DNA from: Fibrobacter sp. UWB5
Lineage (GTDB): Bacteria > Fibrobacterota > Fibrobacteria > Fibrobacterales > Fibrobacteraceae
Assembly (NCBI RefSeq): GCF_002210295.1
Contig: NZ_MWQH01000011.1
Coordinates: 1-64,000 of the forward strand
DNA: 64,000 nt
Direction of reading: 5' to 3'
Numbering within the stretch: position 1 is the stretch's first letter; each line of letters starts with the position of its first letter. The translations under genes were made by a program, and so were the position numbers. This document shows, in pieces, positions 48,975-57,160 of the stretch. The notes beneath the pieces are model-generated. The model saw only the letters and a program-made list of their open reading frames with translations. It made no database searches and was not told the DNA's origin.

Positions 48975-48983
48975 ATATCTATT

Positions 48984-49009
48984 CTAAGTTCTAAGTTCTA
49001 CCAACTAAG
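48984..49009. repeat. Short dispersed repeat, copy 2
   Basis: CTAAGTTCTAAGTTCTACC plus AACTAAG, the reverse complement of 36968-36994 with one mismatch, again directly beside a gene 3' end. Confidence 0.6.
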
Positions 49010-49011
49010 CT

Positions 49012-50805
49012 CTATTTCGCCGGGCAGCCTTCGACGGTTTCGAACTTGCCCTTGTTCACGGTCACGATCTTGGTGTTCATGTTCATGCCGCGCTTGAACT
49101 TGATTTCGCCGTACACGCCGTGGAAGTTTGCAGTGTAGTTGATCAGGTTCGTGAGGCTGTTCGGGTTCTTGGCCATGGAGCTGAACACGATGTTGGCAGC
49201 GTCGTAGCTGAGTCCGCTCACCCTGTCTTCGCCGGGTTCTGCACCCCAGCGTTCCTTGAAGTCGCTCACAAACTTCTTGAGGCCGTCGTTGTTGCCGCCC
49301 ATGTCCATGGCGGGCACGCTAAAGTAGGAGCTGTCGACCTGGCGCTTGCCCTGGATCAGGAGCTCGCGGCCATACCAGCCGGAGGCGCCGAGCAGCACGC
49401 CCGAAATCTTGTTGAAGGCCACCTGGCCTGCCATGAGGCCAGCGTCACCCGGGTTCGTCGCCGGAATGAAGATGCCCGGAATATTGAACGTGGAGTCCTG
49501 CATGTAGAAGCGGCGTTCCTTGGCGTTCACGGCGTCGAGGTCGCTGGCACCGCGGGCAATGTTCTGGCGGCGGTTGATCTGCTTGAAGCGCACATCGCGA
49601 AGCAGGCTGAATTCGGTCTTGTAGTCGGGGCGGCCTTCTTCGTAGTTACGGAAGGCGATCACGGAACCGCCGCGGCGTTCGACGGCGGTGGTAAAGCTCT
49701 GCGACATCGAGGCGCCATAGCCACCGAGCGGGCTCAAGATGGCGTATTCGCGGATGTTCAGGCACTTGGTCGCGAAGTCGGCGATGCTTCTGGCGAGGTT
49801 ATCCATGGTGATGTTCACCTGGAAAATGTTCGGGCCCATCTTGGCGATACCGTCGTCGGTAGCGGTCGGGGTGAGCATCGGGATGTTCTGGAAGTTACTG
49901 CCGAGCCAGGCGGCAACGGTTGCGGCCGGGGCACTCATGATGGGGCCGATAACAGCCACAATGCTGTCCTGGTTAATGGCCTGCTGGGTGCGGAGAAGCG
50001 CCTGGGCGGCGTCAGCACGGGTATCGGCCACGCGCAGGTTCACCTTGCCCTTGAGTCCGGCCTTTTCGTGGGCGAGAATCACGCCCTGAATGGCCGCCGC
50101 GCCGAATTCGGCATAGTCGCCCGAAAGCGGTGCGAGCACCAAGACCGTCGGCATACCGGCGCCGCGGTCTTCCAAAGATTCAAGCCCCTTCTCGGCGGTG
50201 TTGGAGAGGTTTTCGGCCACCCCGCCTGCCACAACCTTCTTGTACCAGTAACGGGCTGCCTTGTAACGCTTGGAGTTCTGGCATTCGCGGCCGATCTGCA
50301 GCTGCATCCAGCCCACGATGTCCTTATCGACCGGGTACTTTTCCAAAAGGGCCTGCAACTGGTCGGCAGTCAAGAGAGAGGCGGCCAGCGTCTGGATGGC
50401 GACATCCTTGGTGCGGCTGCGGGCGGCCGGGTTCTTGGAGTAGGCCAGAATGCGGAGCATGGCCTCCACGCCTTCGTAGACATTCCCCTTTTCGACCAGC
50501 ACGATGGCGTTGGCCAGTTCCATGCGTTCGCGGTAAATCGTGTTCACGTAGTATTCCAAAAAACGGGAAGAAAGCTTCAAGGCTTCGTCGCGCTTGTGTT
50601 CGCGCAGGTAGCATTCCGTGAGCATCACGGCGGCCTTTTCGCCCGAGGACTTGCGGAAGCTGGACTTGTAGACCTTCTGGAGCGGGGCAATCGCCTCGGC
50701 ACACTGGCCATTCTGGATTAAATTCTTTGCCTCACGAATTTCGTCCTGGGCAAAAGCGGAAGCGGCAAGCATTGCCACCAAAGCAAAAGGTAAAAGACGT
50801 TTCAT
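49012..50805 (-). CDS. Penicillin-binding-protein activator-like / periplasmic ligand-binding protein (Peripla_BP_6)
   Basis: A 597-residue exported protein. Start ATG 50805 (MKRLLPFALVAMLAASAFA) gives a signal peptide; the frame extends to 50925 but that part overlaps the upstream gene. Residues 20-230 are TPR-like helices (EAKNLIQNGQCAEAIAPLQKVYKSS, NSKRYKAARYWYKKVV). Residues about 240-590 are a two-lobed Leu/Ile/Val-binding-type domain (VLVLAPLSGDYAEFGAAAIQGVILA, VAVIGPIMSAPAATVAAWLG, FGV-like GVYGEIKF). The TPR plus Peripla_BP_6 layout is that of LpoA-type activators, though a transport role cannot be excluded. Confidence 0.85.
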   Translation of the reverse strand: MKRLLPFALVAMLAASAFAQDEIREAKNLIQNGQCAEAIAPLQKVYKSSFRKSSGEKAAVMLTECYLREHKRDEALKLSSRFLEYYVNTIYRERMELANAIVLVEKGNVYEGVEAMLRILAYSKNPAARSRTKDVAIQTLAASLLTADQLQALLEKYPVDKDIVGWMQLQIGRECQNSKRYKAARYWYKKVVAGGVAENLSNTAEKGLESLEDRGAGMPTVLVLAPLSGDYAEFGAAAIQGVILAHEKAGLKGKVNLRVADTRADAAQALLRTQQAINQDSIVAVIGPIMSAPAATVAAWLGSNFQNIPMLTPTATDDGIAKMGPNIFQVNITMDNLARSIADFATKCLNIREYAILSPLGGYGASMSQSFTTAVERRGGSVIAFRNYEEGRPDYKTEFSLLRDVRFKQINRRQNIARGASDLDAVNAKERRFYMQDSTFNIPGIFIPATNPGDAGLMAGQVAFNKISGVLLGASGWYGRELLIQGKRQVDSSYFSVPAMDMGGNNDGLKKFVSDFKERWGAEPGEDRVSGLSYDAANIVFSSMAKNPNSLTNLINYTANFHGVYGEIKFKRGMNMNTKIVTVNKGKFETVEGCPAK

Positions 50806-50806
50806 A

Positions 50807-51121
50807 CTAGGATTCCGCAGCGGCTTGAACCACGTCGTGTTCTTTCTTGATTTGTTTTTGGAGAGATTCAGGGAGTTTAGCCCAGTCCATGACATCGACC
50901 CGGAACGGGAGTCCGCTATCGACAAATGCCTTTTCGACGGCGGTCATCGCCTCGAAAGAAAGGGGACTATCGGAAATAACCACCAATTCCAGTTCCGTAT
51001 CGGGAGTAAGGTCTACTCCTGTGACACGGGCTCCATGCGCCCATACTTCGAGCCCTTCGAAATGGAGGGCCAAGATCCTCTGGACCTTTTCCAAATGATC
51101 TGATTCAATACATAAAGCCAT
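50807..51121 (-). CDS. Minimal nucleotidyltransferase-like protein
   Basis: A 104-residue protein of the MNT-like NTP_transf_2 fold. It has an N-terminal helix (HLEKVQRILALHF), then EVWAHGARVTGVDLTPDTELELVVISDSPL in place of the usual GSRARG ... SDxDL, and FRVDVMDWAKLPESLQKQI as the third strand with VDV-x-D. The first glycine-serine pair is changed to HG-A and the DxD pair to ELE, so catalytic competence is uncertain. Its stop lies 1 nt before the start of the ligand-binding gene, indicating coupled translation. Substrate unknown. Confidence 0.75.
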   Translation of the reverse strand: MALCIESDHLEKVQRILALHFEGLEVWAHGARVTGVDLTPDTELELVVISDSPLSFEAMTAVEKAFVDSGLPFRVDVMDWAKLPESLQKQIKKEHDVVQAAAES

Positions 51122-51170
51122 ACGGGGTCAAATATAGTTAACTCAAAAAAAGTTTTGCTATTATTGAAAC

Positions 51171-52418
51171 ATGATTGCGTTCCTATTTATACTGCTTATC
51201 GGCCTTGCGCTGATTTATATTAACGTCAGCAGCGTCGCCAAAGGTAAAACAGGTAAAATTATCGGCGCAGCCGTGCTGTTCGTGCTCTTTTTGGGCATGT
51301 TCTTGCGCTCTACGCTTATCGGAAGTTTAATTGTTACCTTTTTTGCAGTTTGGCTCCCCAATTCTCTAATTCTTTACATTCCCTGGACACTTTATAGAGT
51401 CGTCTATTACTTTACACAACCGCATCACCTGAGTAGACACCTGGTGCGCCGCGTGAGCCGCTACCTGCTCGGAATCACATGCGCATTCACGTTCATATTC
51501 ATCGGCTACGGCATGCAGCACAACGATGAATACAAGACGAACTTGCTTACTATCGACTTGCCAGGCGTTTACACCGAAAGCTTTACCGCCATATTCTTTA
51601 GCGACATTCACGTAGACCCGCTGTTCAACGCCCAAAAGCTGGAACGCCTTATTGCGCAAGTCGATTCCATCAAGCCCGACTACTTGCTGTTCGGTGGCGA
51701 CTTGGCAGACATTACCACCGAAAAGATGGACCGCATGGGCTACGATAGTTTGTTCAAAAAACTGACCGCCGGAGCGAAAGTGGCGGCAGTTGCCATCAAT
51801 GGAAATCACGAAGCGTTCATGGCGAACTCGGACAACAGCCCCGAAGAATGGATGCGCAAGGTGGGTTTCGTGGTGCTCGACGATTCTACCGCATGCCTGG
51901 GCGGCGTCTGCTTTACCGGCCGTACCGACTACATGGTCGCCCGCGGCAGAGACATTGAACGCAAGCCCCTTGGCGTACTGATTCCCGATTCCATCAAGAT
52001 CGTGGAACACGTAAAAGATACTACGGATTCTCTCGCAGATTCTACAAGGACGGTTGCCGCACAAGATTCGACCATGGATACCGTTGCCGCCGCCCCTGCA
52101 ATTACTTACGATACGATTCCGCTTTACCGCCCGTGGATTTTGCTGGACCACCAGCCCAAGGGAATCGAGAAAACGCATTCCGGCAGACTTCCGGATTTCG
52201 CGCTTTCGGGCCACACGCATGACGGCCAATTCTTCCCGGTCACCATCCTGATCGATTTCGTATGGAAACTCGCCTACGGCAAGGGTGCGCTCAGCGGCGT
52301 GCTTTGGCTCGTGAGTTCCGGCTTCGATTGCTGGGGCCCGCCCGTCCGCTTAGGGAGCGATTCCGAAATTTGGGTCATCAAATTCAAGGCGAAAGAAGCC
52401 GATTCAAGCGATCAATAA
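51171..52418 (+). CDS. Membrane-anchored metallophosphoesterase (YkuE/YaeI-like)
   Basis: A 415-residue calcineurin-like phosphoesterase behind N-terminal membrane segments (FLFILLIGLALIYINV, IGAAVLFVLFLGMFL, SLIVTFFAVWLPNSLILYI, YLLGITCAFTFIFIGYG). Metal ligands are visible: FFSDIHVD (Asp145, His147), GGDLAD (Asp177), INGNHEA (Asn212, His213) and SGHTHDGQF (His348, His350). A low-complexity insert of Asp/Thr/Ala (about 285-315) separates the last blocks. Relatives cleave lipid-linked pyrophosphates or UDP-diacylglucosamine-type substrates; the substrate here is unknown. Divergent from the nucleotidyltransferase gene by about 50 bp. Confidence 0.9.
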   Translation: MIAFLFILLIGLALIYINVSSVAKGKTGKIIGAAVLFVLFLGMFLRSTLIGSLIVTFFAVWLPNSLILYIPWTLYRVVYYFTQPHHLSRHLVRRVSRYLLGITCAFTFIFIGYGMQHNDEYKTNLLTIDLPGVYTESFTAIFFSDIHVDPLFNAQKLERLIAQVDSIKPDYLLFGGDLADITTEKMDRMGYDSLFKKLTAGAKVAAVAINGNHEAFMANSDNSPEEWMRKVGFVVLDDSTACLGGVCFTGRTDYMVARGRDIERKPLGVLIPDSIKIVEHVKDTTDSLADSTRTVAAQDSTMDTVAAAPAITYDTIPLYRPWILLDHQPKGIEKTHSGRLPDFALSGHTHDGQFFPVTILIDFVWKLAYGKGALSGVLWLVSSGFDCWGPPVRLGSDSEIWVIKFKAKEADSSDQ

Positions 52419-52462
52419 CAGCAGGGCGATTTATAGGTTTTACCTATAACTAAAATAAAGCC

Positions 52463-52491
52463 TTGACCCTCTACAATTGTTTTGATATATT
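52463..52491 (+). promoter_or_regulatory. Sigma-70-type promoter for the Cys-rich envelope operon
   Basis: TTGACC (52463-52468), 17-bp AT-rich spacer, TATATT (52486-52491). Expected transcription start near 52498. It points at the four genes 52549-55490. Confidence 0.65.
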
Positions 52492-52509
52492 TACATTAGA
52501 CTAGTGAAA

Positions 52510-52534
52510 ATCCGGAGTCCATCCGGATTTTTTT
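52510..52534 (+). terminator. Hairpin with T tract in the 5' leader
   Basis: ATCCGGA (52510-52516), loop GTCCA, TCCGGAT (52522-52528), six T. It can end the phosphoesterase transcript, but it also sits about 12 nt after the predicted start of the next operon. Confidence 0.7.
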
Positions 52535-52548
52535 CGAGGGAGCATTTT

Positions 52549-53016
52549 ATGAAATATTCCATTCGCGCCTTAATCATCCTTGCCGTCGCCCTTCTTACCG
52601 GCTGCGCCGCGACCTACGACTTAAAGGAAAACTGGATCGACGACGATGATATGCAAACCATTCTCGCCGAACCGAACATTCAAAAAATCGCTCCGCTTCT
52701 CGGCACACCGGTCTTTACCGAATACCGCGGCGACACCGTCGAATTCGTGTACAACTACAGACCCCACCTTTACAAGTCCGCACGCAACGGCCGTGAATTC
52801 AAGCCCAACGACAAGGACCGCGTCGACTTGTGGAGCGTACGCACCGAACTCGTCGGAATCCTGGTAGTCAACAACCGCATTATCGGACTCCGTCCGAGAG
52901 ACGACTACAATGTCGTCGACAACAACAACACCGTGAAAACAACGACCCCCGTTTGGCTGATTATACTCGGTATTGTGGCCACAGCAGGCATCATCGTCCT
53001 CATCGCCGTTGACTAG
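52549..53016 (+). CDS. Small lipoprotein with C-terminal membrane segment
   Basis: A 155-residue lipoprotein. Start ATG 52549 has GAGGGAG upstream; a frame extension to 52504 crosses the leader hairpin and is rejected. Lipobox LTGC gives Cys19. The middle is a small domain (NIQKIAPLLGTPVFTEYRGDTVEFVYNYRPHLYKSARNG ... DLWSVRTELVGILVVNNRIIGLRPRDDY), similar in style to SmpA/OmlA-like lipoproteins. A C-terminal hydrophobic helix (TPVWLIILGIVATAGIIVLIAV) follows. First gene of a four-gene operon; next gene 10 nt downstream. Function unknown. Confidence 0.8.
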   Translation: MKYSIRALIILAVALLTGCAATYDLKENWIDDDDMQTILAEPNIQKIAPLLGTPVFTEYRGDTVEFVYNYRPHLYKSARNGREFKPNDKDRVDLWSVRTELVGILVVNNRIIGLRPRDDYNVVDNNNTVKTTTPVWLIILGIVATAGIIVLIAVD

Positions 53017-53026
53017 CGGGGTTCCT

Positions 53027-53488
53027 ATGTCAAGACTTATTCTAGCGATTCTCTTGATAGCGCCGTTCGCCTTTGCAATATCGAACGACGCGTCTTGTGT
53101 CGAGTTCTGCAAAAAATGCGCCGAGGAACAGTCGGAATTGTGCACCGAAATCATCGAGACTTGCCAATGCAACGAGTCCAGCGAAACTGTTGTAAATGAC
53201 GATGAAAGCGCACAAGCCGAAGAACCCGAAGCCGTGAGCAAAACCGTCGAGCCCGCTCCAAGCGCACCTATCATGAAGGCTTCTTTTGCGCCGCCGCCGG
53301 AAAAAAAGAAAAAGAAAGACGGCGCCATTATGAACGTCAACTTCGGTTACAAGGGCGACAGCGAATACACCGCCGAACTGCAAGCCGACGGTTCTTACGA
53401 AATGAAGGAAAAGAGTAATACGGGGATATGGGTTGCCATTGGGGGCGGCATCGTGTTAGCACTCGTCATCATCTTAGCATCACTATAA
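53027..53488 (+). CDS. Cys-rich exported protein with C-terminal membrane helix
   Basis: A 153-residue protein. Start ATG 53027; signal peptide to AFA. Directly after it lies a cysteine cluster SCVEFCKKC ... C ... CQC (C-x3-C-x2-C-x7-C-x6-C-x-C). Then come an acidic/Pro linker (PEAVSKTVEPAPSAP) and a Lys run (PPPEKKKKKDG). A short beta segment and a terminal membrane helix (GIWVAIGGGIVLALVIILASL) end the chain. The same cysteine spacing opens the next gene's product, so the two are likely paralogous modules for disulfide or metal binding. Its stop overlaps the next start (TAATG). Confidence 0.8.
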   Translation: MSRLILAILLIAPFAFAISNDASCVEFCKKCAEEQSELCTEIIETCQCNESSETVVNDDESAQAEEPEAVSKTVEPAPSAPIMKASFAPPPEKKKKKDGAIMNVNFGYKGDSEYTAELQADGSYEMKEKSNTGIWVAIGGGIVLALVIILASL

Positions 53489-54576
53489 TGAAAAATAAAA
53501 TCCTCCCGTACCTTTTATTCTTATCAATTAGCGTTTTCGCTAACGACACCTGCATCGAATTTTGCGGATCCTGCATGGGCAAGAGCGATTCCCCGGCCTG
53601 CGCCAAGGTAGAACTGCTTTGCAAGTGCTCCGAGATGATTTCGAGCCTTAAGGACGAAATCTCCGAAGTCCCAAGCGATACCGTTACAACCGACAGCATT
53701 CCTGCCGATACCGCTTTCGTCGATACGGTTTCTGACGACACCTTGCAAGCAGCGGATTCGACAGCGGACACAATGGTCGTCGACACCACCGCCTTGCCAG
53801 CAAAAGATTCTGTCGTTAAAGATACCGTAGTTAAAGATACCACCACTCAAGAAGCTGCTCCCGATACAAGCCTTGCAATCATTGCGCCGACAACGCCGCA
53901 ACACGTGGAAGTGAATTCCGACAAAAAGGAACGCAATTTCTATAAAGGCATTTCGCTTGGATTTGAGCAATTCCAGGAAGTATCTGTCGCCAATTACGAT
54001 GTAAAAAAAGCCGACGAAGTATTCAATCACTTGGGCCTCAACTTGGGATTTTTTATGCGTTGGTATTTCTATTCCGCCGGTTCTTTCCAGATTGGCTTAA
54101 ATGGTATTTGGCATCATGGACGCTACGCTCTTGACGGATCCAATTTTGATGCCAGATGGTATGTTCTTTACTACCACCACGACGTTTCAATTGATTACCA
54201 TAACATCATGGCCGAAATCCCCTTGACAGTCAGATTCGGTCTGCCATTCAAGTATAGCCCTTATATTAGCTTGAGCGCCCATATCCGTAAACCCATTTAC
54301 GCATGGGTCGAATACGATGCAAATATCAGCTGGAGTATTGACGACGACTACTATGATCCATGGTCCTATCACTTTGGTGATTTCAACAGTTCAGATGGAG
54401 CCTATACTGCCGATGACTGGGAATTCATAGGATTCGTTGGCGCAGGTCTTGAAATTTCGCGTCACGTATCAATCCAATGGCAAGTGGTATGCATCAACGC
54501 TGTCACCTACTCCAACGAACACATCAACTACAGACTCGGCGAATCTTGGCGCCTTAGCCTTGACTTTGCATGGTAG
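53488..54576 (+). CDS. Cys-cluster outer-membrane beta-barrel protein
   Basis: A 362-residue exported protein starting at ATG 53488, coupled to the previous stop. Signal peptide about 1-17, then the cluster TCIEFCGSC ... C ... CKC (C-x3-C-x2-C-x8-C-x6-C-x-C), nearly as in the preceding protein. An Asp/Thr/Val-rich low-complexity linker follows (DTVTTDSIPADTAFVDTVSD style, about 55-145). The C-terminal barrel-like part (NFYKGISLGFEQFQEV, YFYSAGSFQIGLNGIWHHG, SWRLSLDFAW with terminal aromatic) suggests outer-membrane insertion. No family recognised. Confidence 0.82.
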   Translation: MKNKILPYLLFLSISVFANDTCIEFCGSCMGKSDSPACAKVELLCKCSEMISSLKDEISEVPSDTVTTDSIPADTAFVDTVSDDTLQAADSTADTMVVDTTALPAKDSVVKDTVVKDTTTQEAAPDTSLAIIAPTTPQHVEVNSDKKERNFYKGISLGFEQFQEVSVANYDVKKADEVFNHLGLNLGFFMRWYFYSAGSFQIGLNGIWHHGRYALDGSNFDARWYVLYYHHDVSIDYHNIMAEIPLTVRFGLPFKYSPYISLSAHIRKPIYAWVEYDANISWSIDDDYYDPWSYHFGDFNSSDGAYTADDWEFIGFVGAGLEISRHVSIQWQVVCINAVTYSNEHINYRLGESWRLSLDFAW

Positions 54577-54587
54577 GAGAATTGAAA

Positions 54588-55490
54588 ATGAAAAAAATCT
54601 TCTTGTTTGCAATTCTTGCTCTTTTCGCCGCCTGTAGTGACGAGAACCCCTTCGATTCCATCGAAGACGATCTGGACGCCAACTACCGCGAAGCAAATAA
54701 CGAAGTCGTAGAGTCTGAATATAACTCTCATCGTTCCAGCTCCAGCTACATGAGCGAATCTGAAAAATGCCAGATGGGCATCAGTTCCTATAGTGACACA
54801 TATTGTTGCTCCAATTACGGATACAAGTGCAGCTCCAGTCTGGGTGAGTACGAAAAATGCCGTTTAGGCACGAGCACAAAGAGCAATAGCTATTGCTGTT
54901 CTCAATACGGATTCCAGTGCTATAACTCCAGCAGTTCCAGCTACATGAGTGAATCCGATAAATGCCGCTTGGGCACCAGTTCCTATAGCGACAGCTATTG
55001 CTGTTCTTATTACGGATACAGGTGCAGCTATGTTTCAAGCAGTTCATCGCGTTATACATCAAGCAGCTCTAGCGCCGTCTACTACTTGACCACCGCAAAA
55101 TCGATGAAAGTCACCCTGACCTATTACAAGCAGCTTTCAAGTAACTGGGATGGTTTAGACAACGCTGGCGACCCGGAAGTTTCGTTCACGATTTACACTT
55201 ACAGCGACGGCGTTTTAGGGCAAACCATCAACACCACCACCTTTATCGACAAACAAGATACTAGGCTATGGAGCGGCACCGTTACCAAATCTTATACGAT
55301 TAACAAGGGGACGGACCAGATTAAAATTTGCCCCAAAGTCATCGACGAGGACATCTCGGAACATGACAACTATTCTTCGGGAAAATGCTTTACGAAATCG
55401 AACATCGGATACCTAAAATCCACCGATGTCATGGAGCACGAAGATTACAACAGCAACTACGACCTTGAATGGGAATGGTATCTGTTGTAG
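54588..55490 (+). CDS. Lipoprotein with three Cys-rich repeats
   Basis: A 300-residue lipoprotein (ATG 54588, AGGAG 8 nt upstream; lipobox FAAC, Cys16). Three tandem repeats follow: KCQMGISSYSDTYCCSNYGY, KCRLGTSTKSNSYCCSQYGF and KCRLGTSSYSDSYCCSYYGY, each closed by one further Cys. They are separated by Ser-rich linkers (SSSSSYMSES). Each unit has four cysteines with a CC pair, suggesting a disulfide-knotted micro-domain. The C-terminal 130 residues are beta-rich (MKVTLTYYKQLSSNWDG ... VSFTIYTYSDG). Last gene of the operon; its 3' end overlaps the convergent glycosyltransferase by 34 nt. Confidence 0.82.
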   Translation: MKKIFLFAILALFAACSDENPFDSIEDDLDANYREANNEVVESEYNSHRSSSSYMSESEKCQMGISSYSDTYCCSNYGYKCSSSLGEYEKCRLGTSTKSNSYCCSQYGFQCYNSSSSSYMSESDKCRLGTSSYSDSYCCSYYGYRCSYVSSSSSRYTSSSSSAVYYLTTAKSMKVTLTYYKQLSSNWDGLDNAGDPEVSFTIYTYSDGVLGQTINTTTFIDKQDTRLWSGTVTKSYTINKGTDQIKICPKVIDEDISEHDNYSSGKCFTKSNIGYLKSTDVMEHEDYNSNYDLEWEWYLL

Positions 55491-56677
55491 ACCGCGATTT
55501 GACGCTCGATGATTCCGTCCCAGGTAAAGCATTCGTTGATGCGCTTCTGGGCGCCGGCGAGTAATTGCTTTATGAGTCCGGGCTCGGCGGCGAGACGCTT
55601 GTAGGCGCTTGCGAGGGCCTCGGGGTCTTTTTCGGGAACGAGGATTCCCGTTTCGCCATCAATCACGACATCGGGGATTCCGCCCACATTGCTTGCCACA
55701 ATCGGGAGGCCGAGTTCCATGGCCTCGATGAGTACGACGCCGAGGCCTTCGGTGTCGCCCTTGCTGTCGACAATCGCCGGGAGCGTGAAGACGTTGGCAG
55801 TCTTGTACTCGCTTGCGAGCGCTTCGGGCGAAAGCTTGCCGGTGAAGATGATTTCGGCGGAATTCGGGGTCGCAGACTCCGAAGCCAACTTCTTCAATTC
55901 ATCCGTTAAATCGCCGACGCCGACGATTCGGATTTCGAACTGGTCGCGGGGCAGGTACTTGGCCGCTTCGATCAGGTAGCGAATGCCCTTGCGTTCAATG
56001 TGGCGCCCGACAAAAAGAATCTTGAACTTACCGTTTATTGCATGCGGTTCGGCGTTCCCCGTCCCCGTCTCCAAAGTTGTTCCATAGGGGCTCCACTCGA
56101 CATCGACATTGCGGAGGGCCTTGATTTTGCTGGCGGTAAAACTTGAATTTGCGAATACGGCTTGTGCCTGGCCGATTGCAAATTTAAGGAGCGGCTTGAC
56201 CCATTTCTTTTTGCGGATGAGCAGGAGTTCAGCCCCATGGAAATTCAGCACCAGCGGGATTTTGAACAACTTAGCGGCACCGAGCGCAATGTAGGCGTGC
56301 GGGAACGGCCAATGCGCATGGATGATGTCGGGCTTGAACTTGCGGCAGATTTTAATGCACTTGAAGAACCCGCTGATGATGTAAGGAATCGCCAAAAGCT
56401 GCAACCAGGGCTTGTTCGCCATCTTGCTGGGAGCGCCTTCTTCGTGGGTCAAGAATTCCCAGCTTGCAGGTGCGTAACGGAATCGGTTGACCTTCACGCC
56501 ATCGATTTCGTGGCTCTTCAGACCCTTGTATGCAGGCGCCAAAACCTGGATATCGAGGCCCGCCTTTTTGAGGTGCGCAATCGAGGCTCGCAGCCAGGGG
56601 ACTTCGGCGTCTTCGTGAAAGCGCGGGTAAACCGAACCGATGACTAAAACTTTTTGAACGCCGGATTGTTCTGCCAT
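55457..56677 (-). CDS. GT4 family glycosyltransferase
   Basis: A 406-residue GT-B enzyme. Start ATG 56677 (MAEQSGV), 2 nt after the stop of the upstream gene. The N-lobe carries VLVIGSVYPRF, PDIIHAHWPFPHAYIA and VLNFHGAELL. The C-lobe carries KILFVGRHIERKGIRYLIEAAKYL, VFTLPAIVDSKGDTEGLGVVLIEAMELGLPIVASNVGGIPDVV (E-x7-E nucleotide-sugar motif) and GILVPEKDPEALASA. It transfers a sugar from a nucleotide donor to an envelope glycan or exopolysaccharide; donor and acceptor unknown. The last 34 nt overlap the convergent Cys-repeat lipoprotein gene. Confidence 0.93.
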   Translation of the reverse strand: MAEQSGVQKVLVIGSVYPRFHEDAEVPWLRASIAHLKKAGLDIQVLAPAYKGLKSHEIDGVKVNRFRYAPASWEFLTHEEGAPSKMANKPWLQLLAIPYIISGFFKCIKICRKFKPDIIHAHWPFPHAYIALGAAKLFKIPLVLNFHGAELLLIRKKKWVKPLLKFAIGQAQAVFANSSFTASKIKALRNVDVEWSPYGTTLETGTGNAEPHAINGKFKILFVGRHIERKGIRYLIEAAKYLPRDQFEIRIVGVGDLTDELKKLASESATPNSAEIIFTGKLSPEALASEYKTANVFTLPAIVDSKGDTEGLGVVLIEAMELGLPIVASNVGGIPDVVIDGETGILVPEKDPEALASAYKRLAAEPGLIKQLLAGAQKRINECFTWDGIIERQIAVYNRYHSHSRS

Positions 56678-56679
56678 AA

Positions 56680-57132
56680 CTACACAGCCGCCGGCGTGGG
56701 CACGTTCTGAATGCAAGCCGGGTAAAGGATCGGCTTGACAACTTTGTCCAAAATAGCCTTGATTTTCCCGTTATTGTCGGCATCGGCCTTCTGTTCGATG
56801 CGGCCCTTCACGCGCAGCCAGCCATCGAGTTTAGAATCGAGCAAAAGCATGCCGATTCCCGATTCATGTTCCAGGAACCCGACAATGTCGCTTCCGCGGC
56901 TGCCACTGCTCAATACGGCAAAAATGGAATTCCAGAACTGGGCGTATTCGCTTTCGTCGGGCAGTTCCTTTTTCAGAGTTTCAAAATCGAATTCCAGATA
57001 TACAAACGAGCTGTTATCCTCGTCACTGCGGATAATTTCTTCTTGACAACGTCTTTCAAAGATCTCTTCGGTATAAATCGAGATACTATACTTGTGTTTT
57101 CGTATCAAATTATAGAGCAGCTCTTTCATCAT
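56680..57132 (-). CDS. Hypothetical protein with degenerate GGDEF-like pattern
   Basis: A 150-residue soluble protein. The order of a hydrophobic strand (SFVYLEFDFE), helix (EYAQFWNSIFAVLSSGSRGSDIVGFLEHESGIGMLLLDS) and a further helix (ADNNGKIKAILDKVV) recalls GGDEF-like or nucleotide-cyclase-like domains (R-xSDIV, L-xE...G-IGMLLL). The GGDEF loop itself is absent, so this is a weak structural guess. It is the first gene of a two-gene unit with the glycosyltransferase and could regulate it. It starts 28 nt from the divergent DUF4954 gene. Confidence 0.65.
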   Translation of the reverse strand: MMKELLYNLIRKHKYSISIYTEEIFERRCQEEIIRSDEDNSSFVYLEFDFETLKKELPDESEYAQFWNSIFAVLSSGSRGSDIVGFLEHESGIGMLLLDSKLDGWLRVKGRIEQKADADNNGKIKAILDKVVKPILYPACIQNVPTPAAV

Positions 57133-57160
57133 CCACCCAAATTTAGGCTATTTTTACGAC

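Noticed and set aside
49120-50721. 533-codon plus-strand ORF opposite the periplasmic-binding-type gene
   Set aside because: Shadow; no start signal or domain, while the opposite strand has a signal peptide and a known fold.
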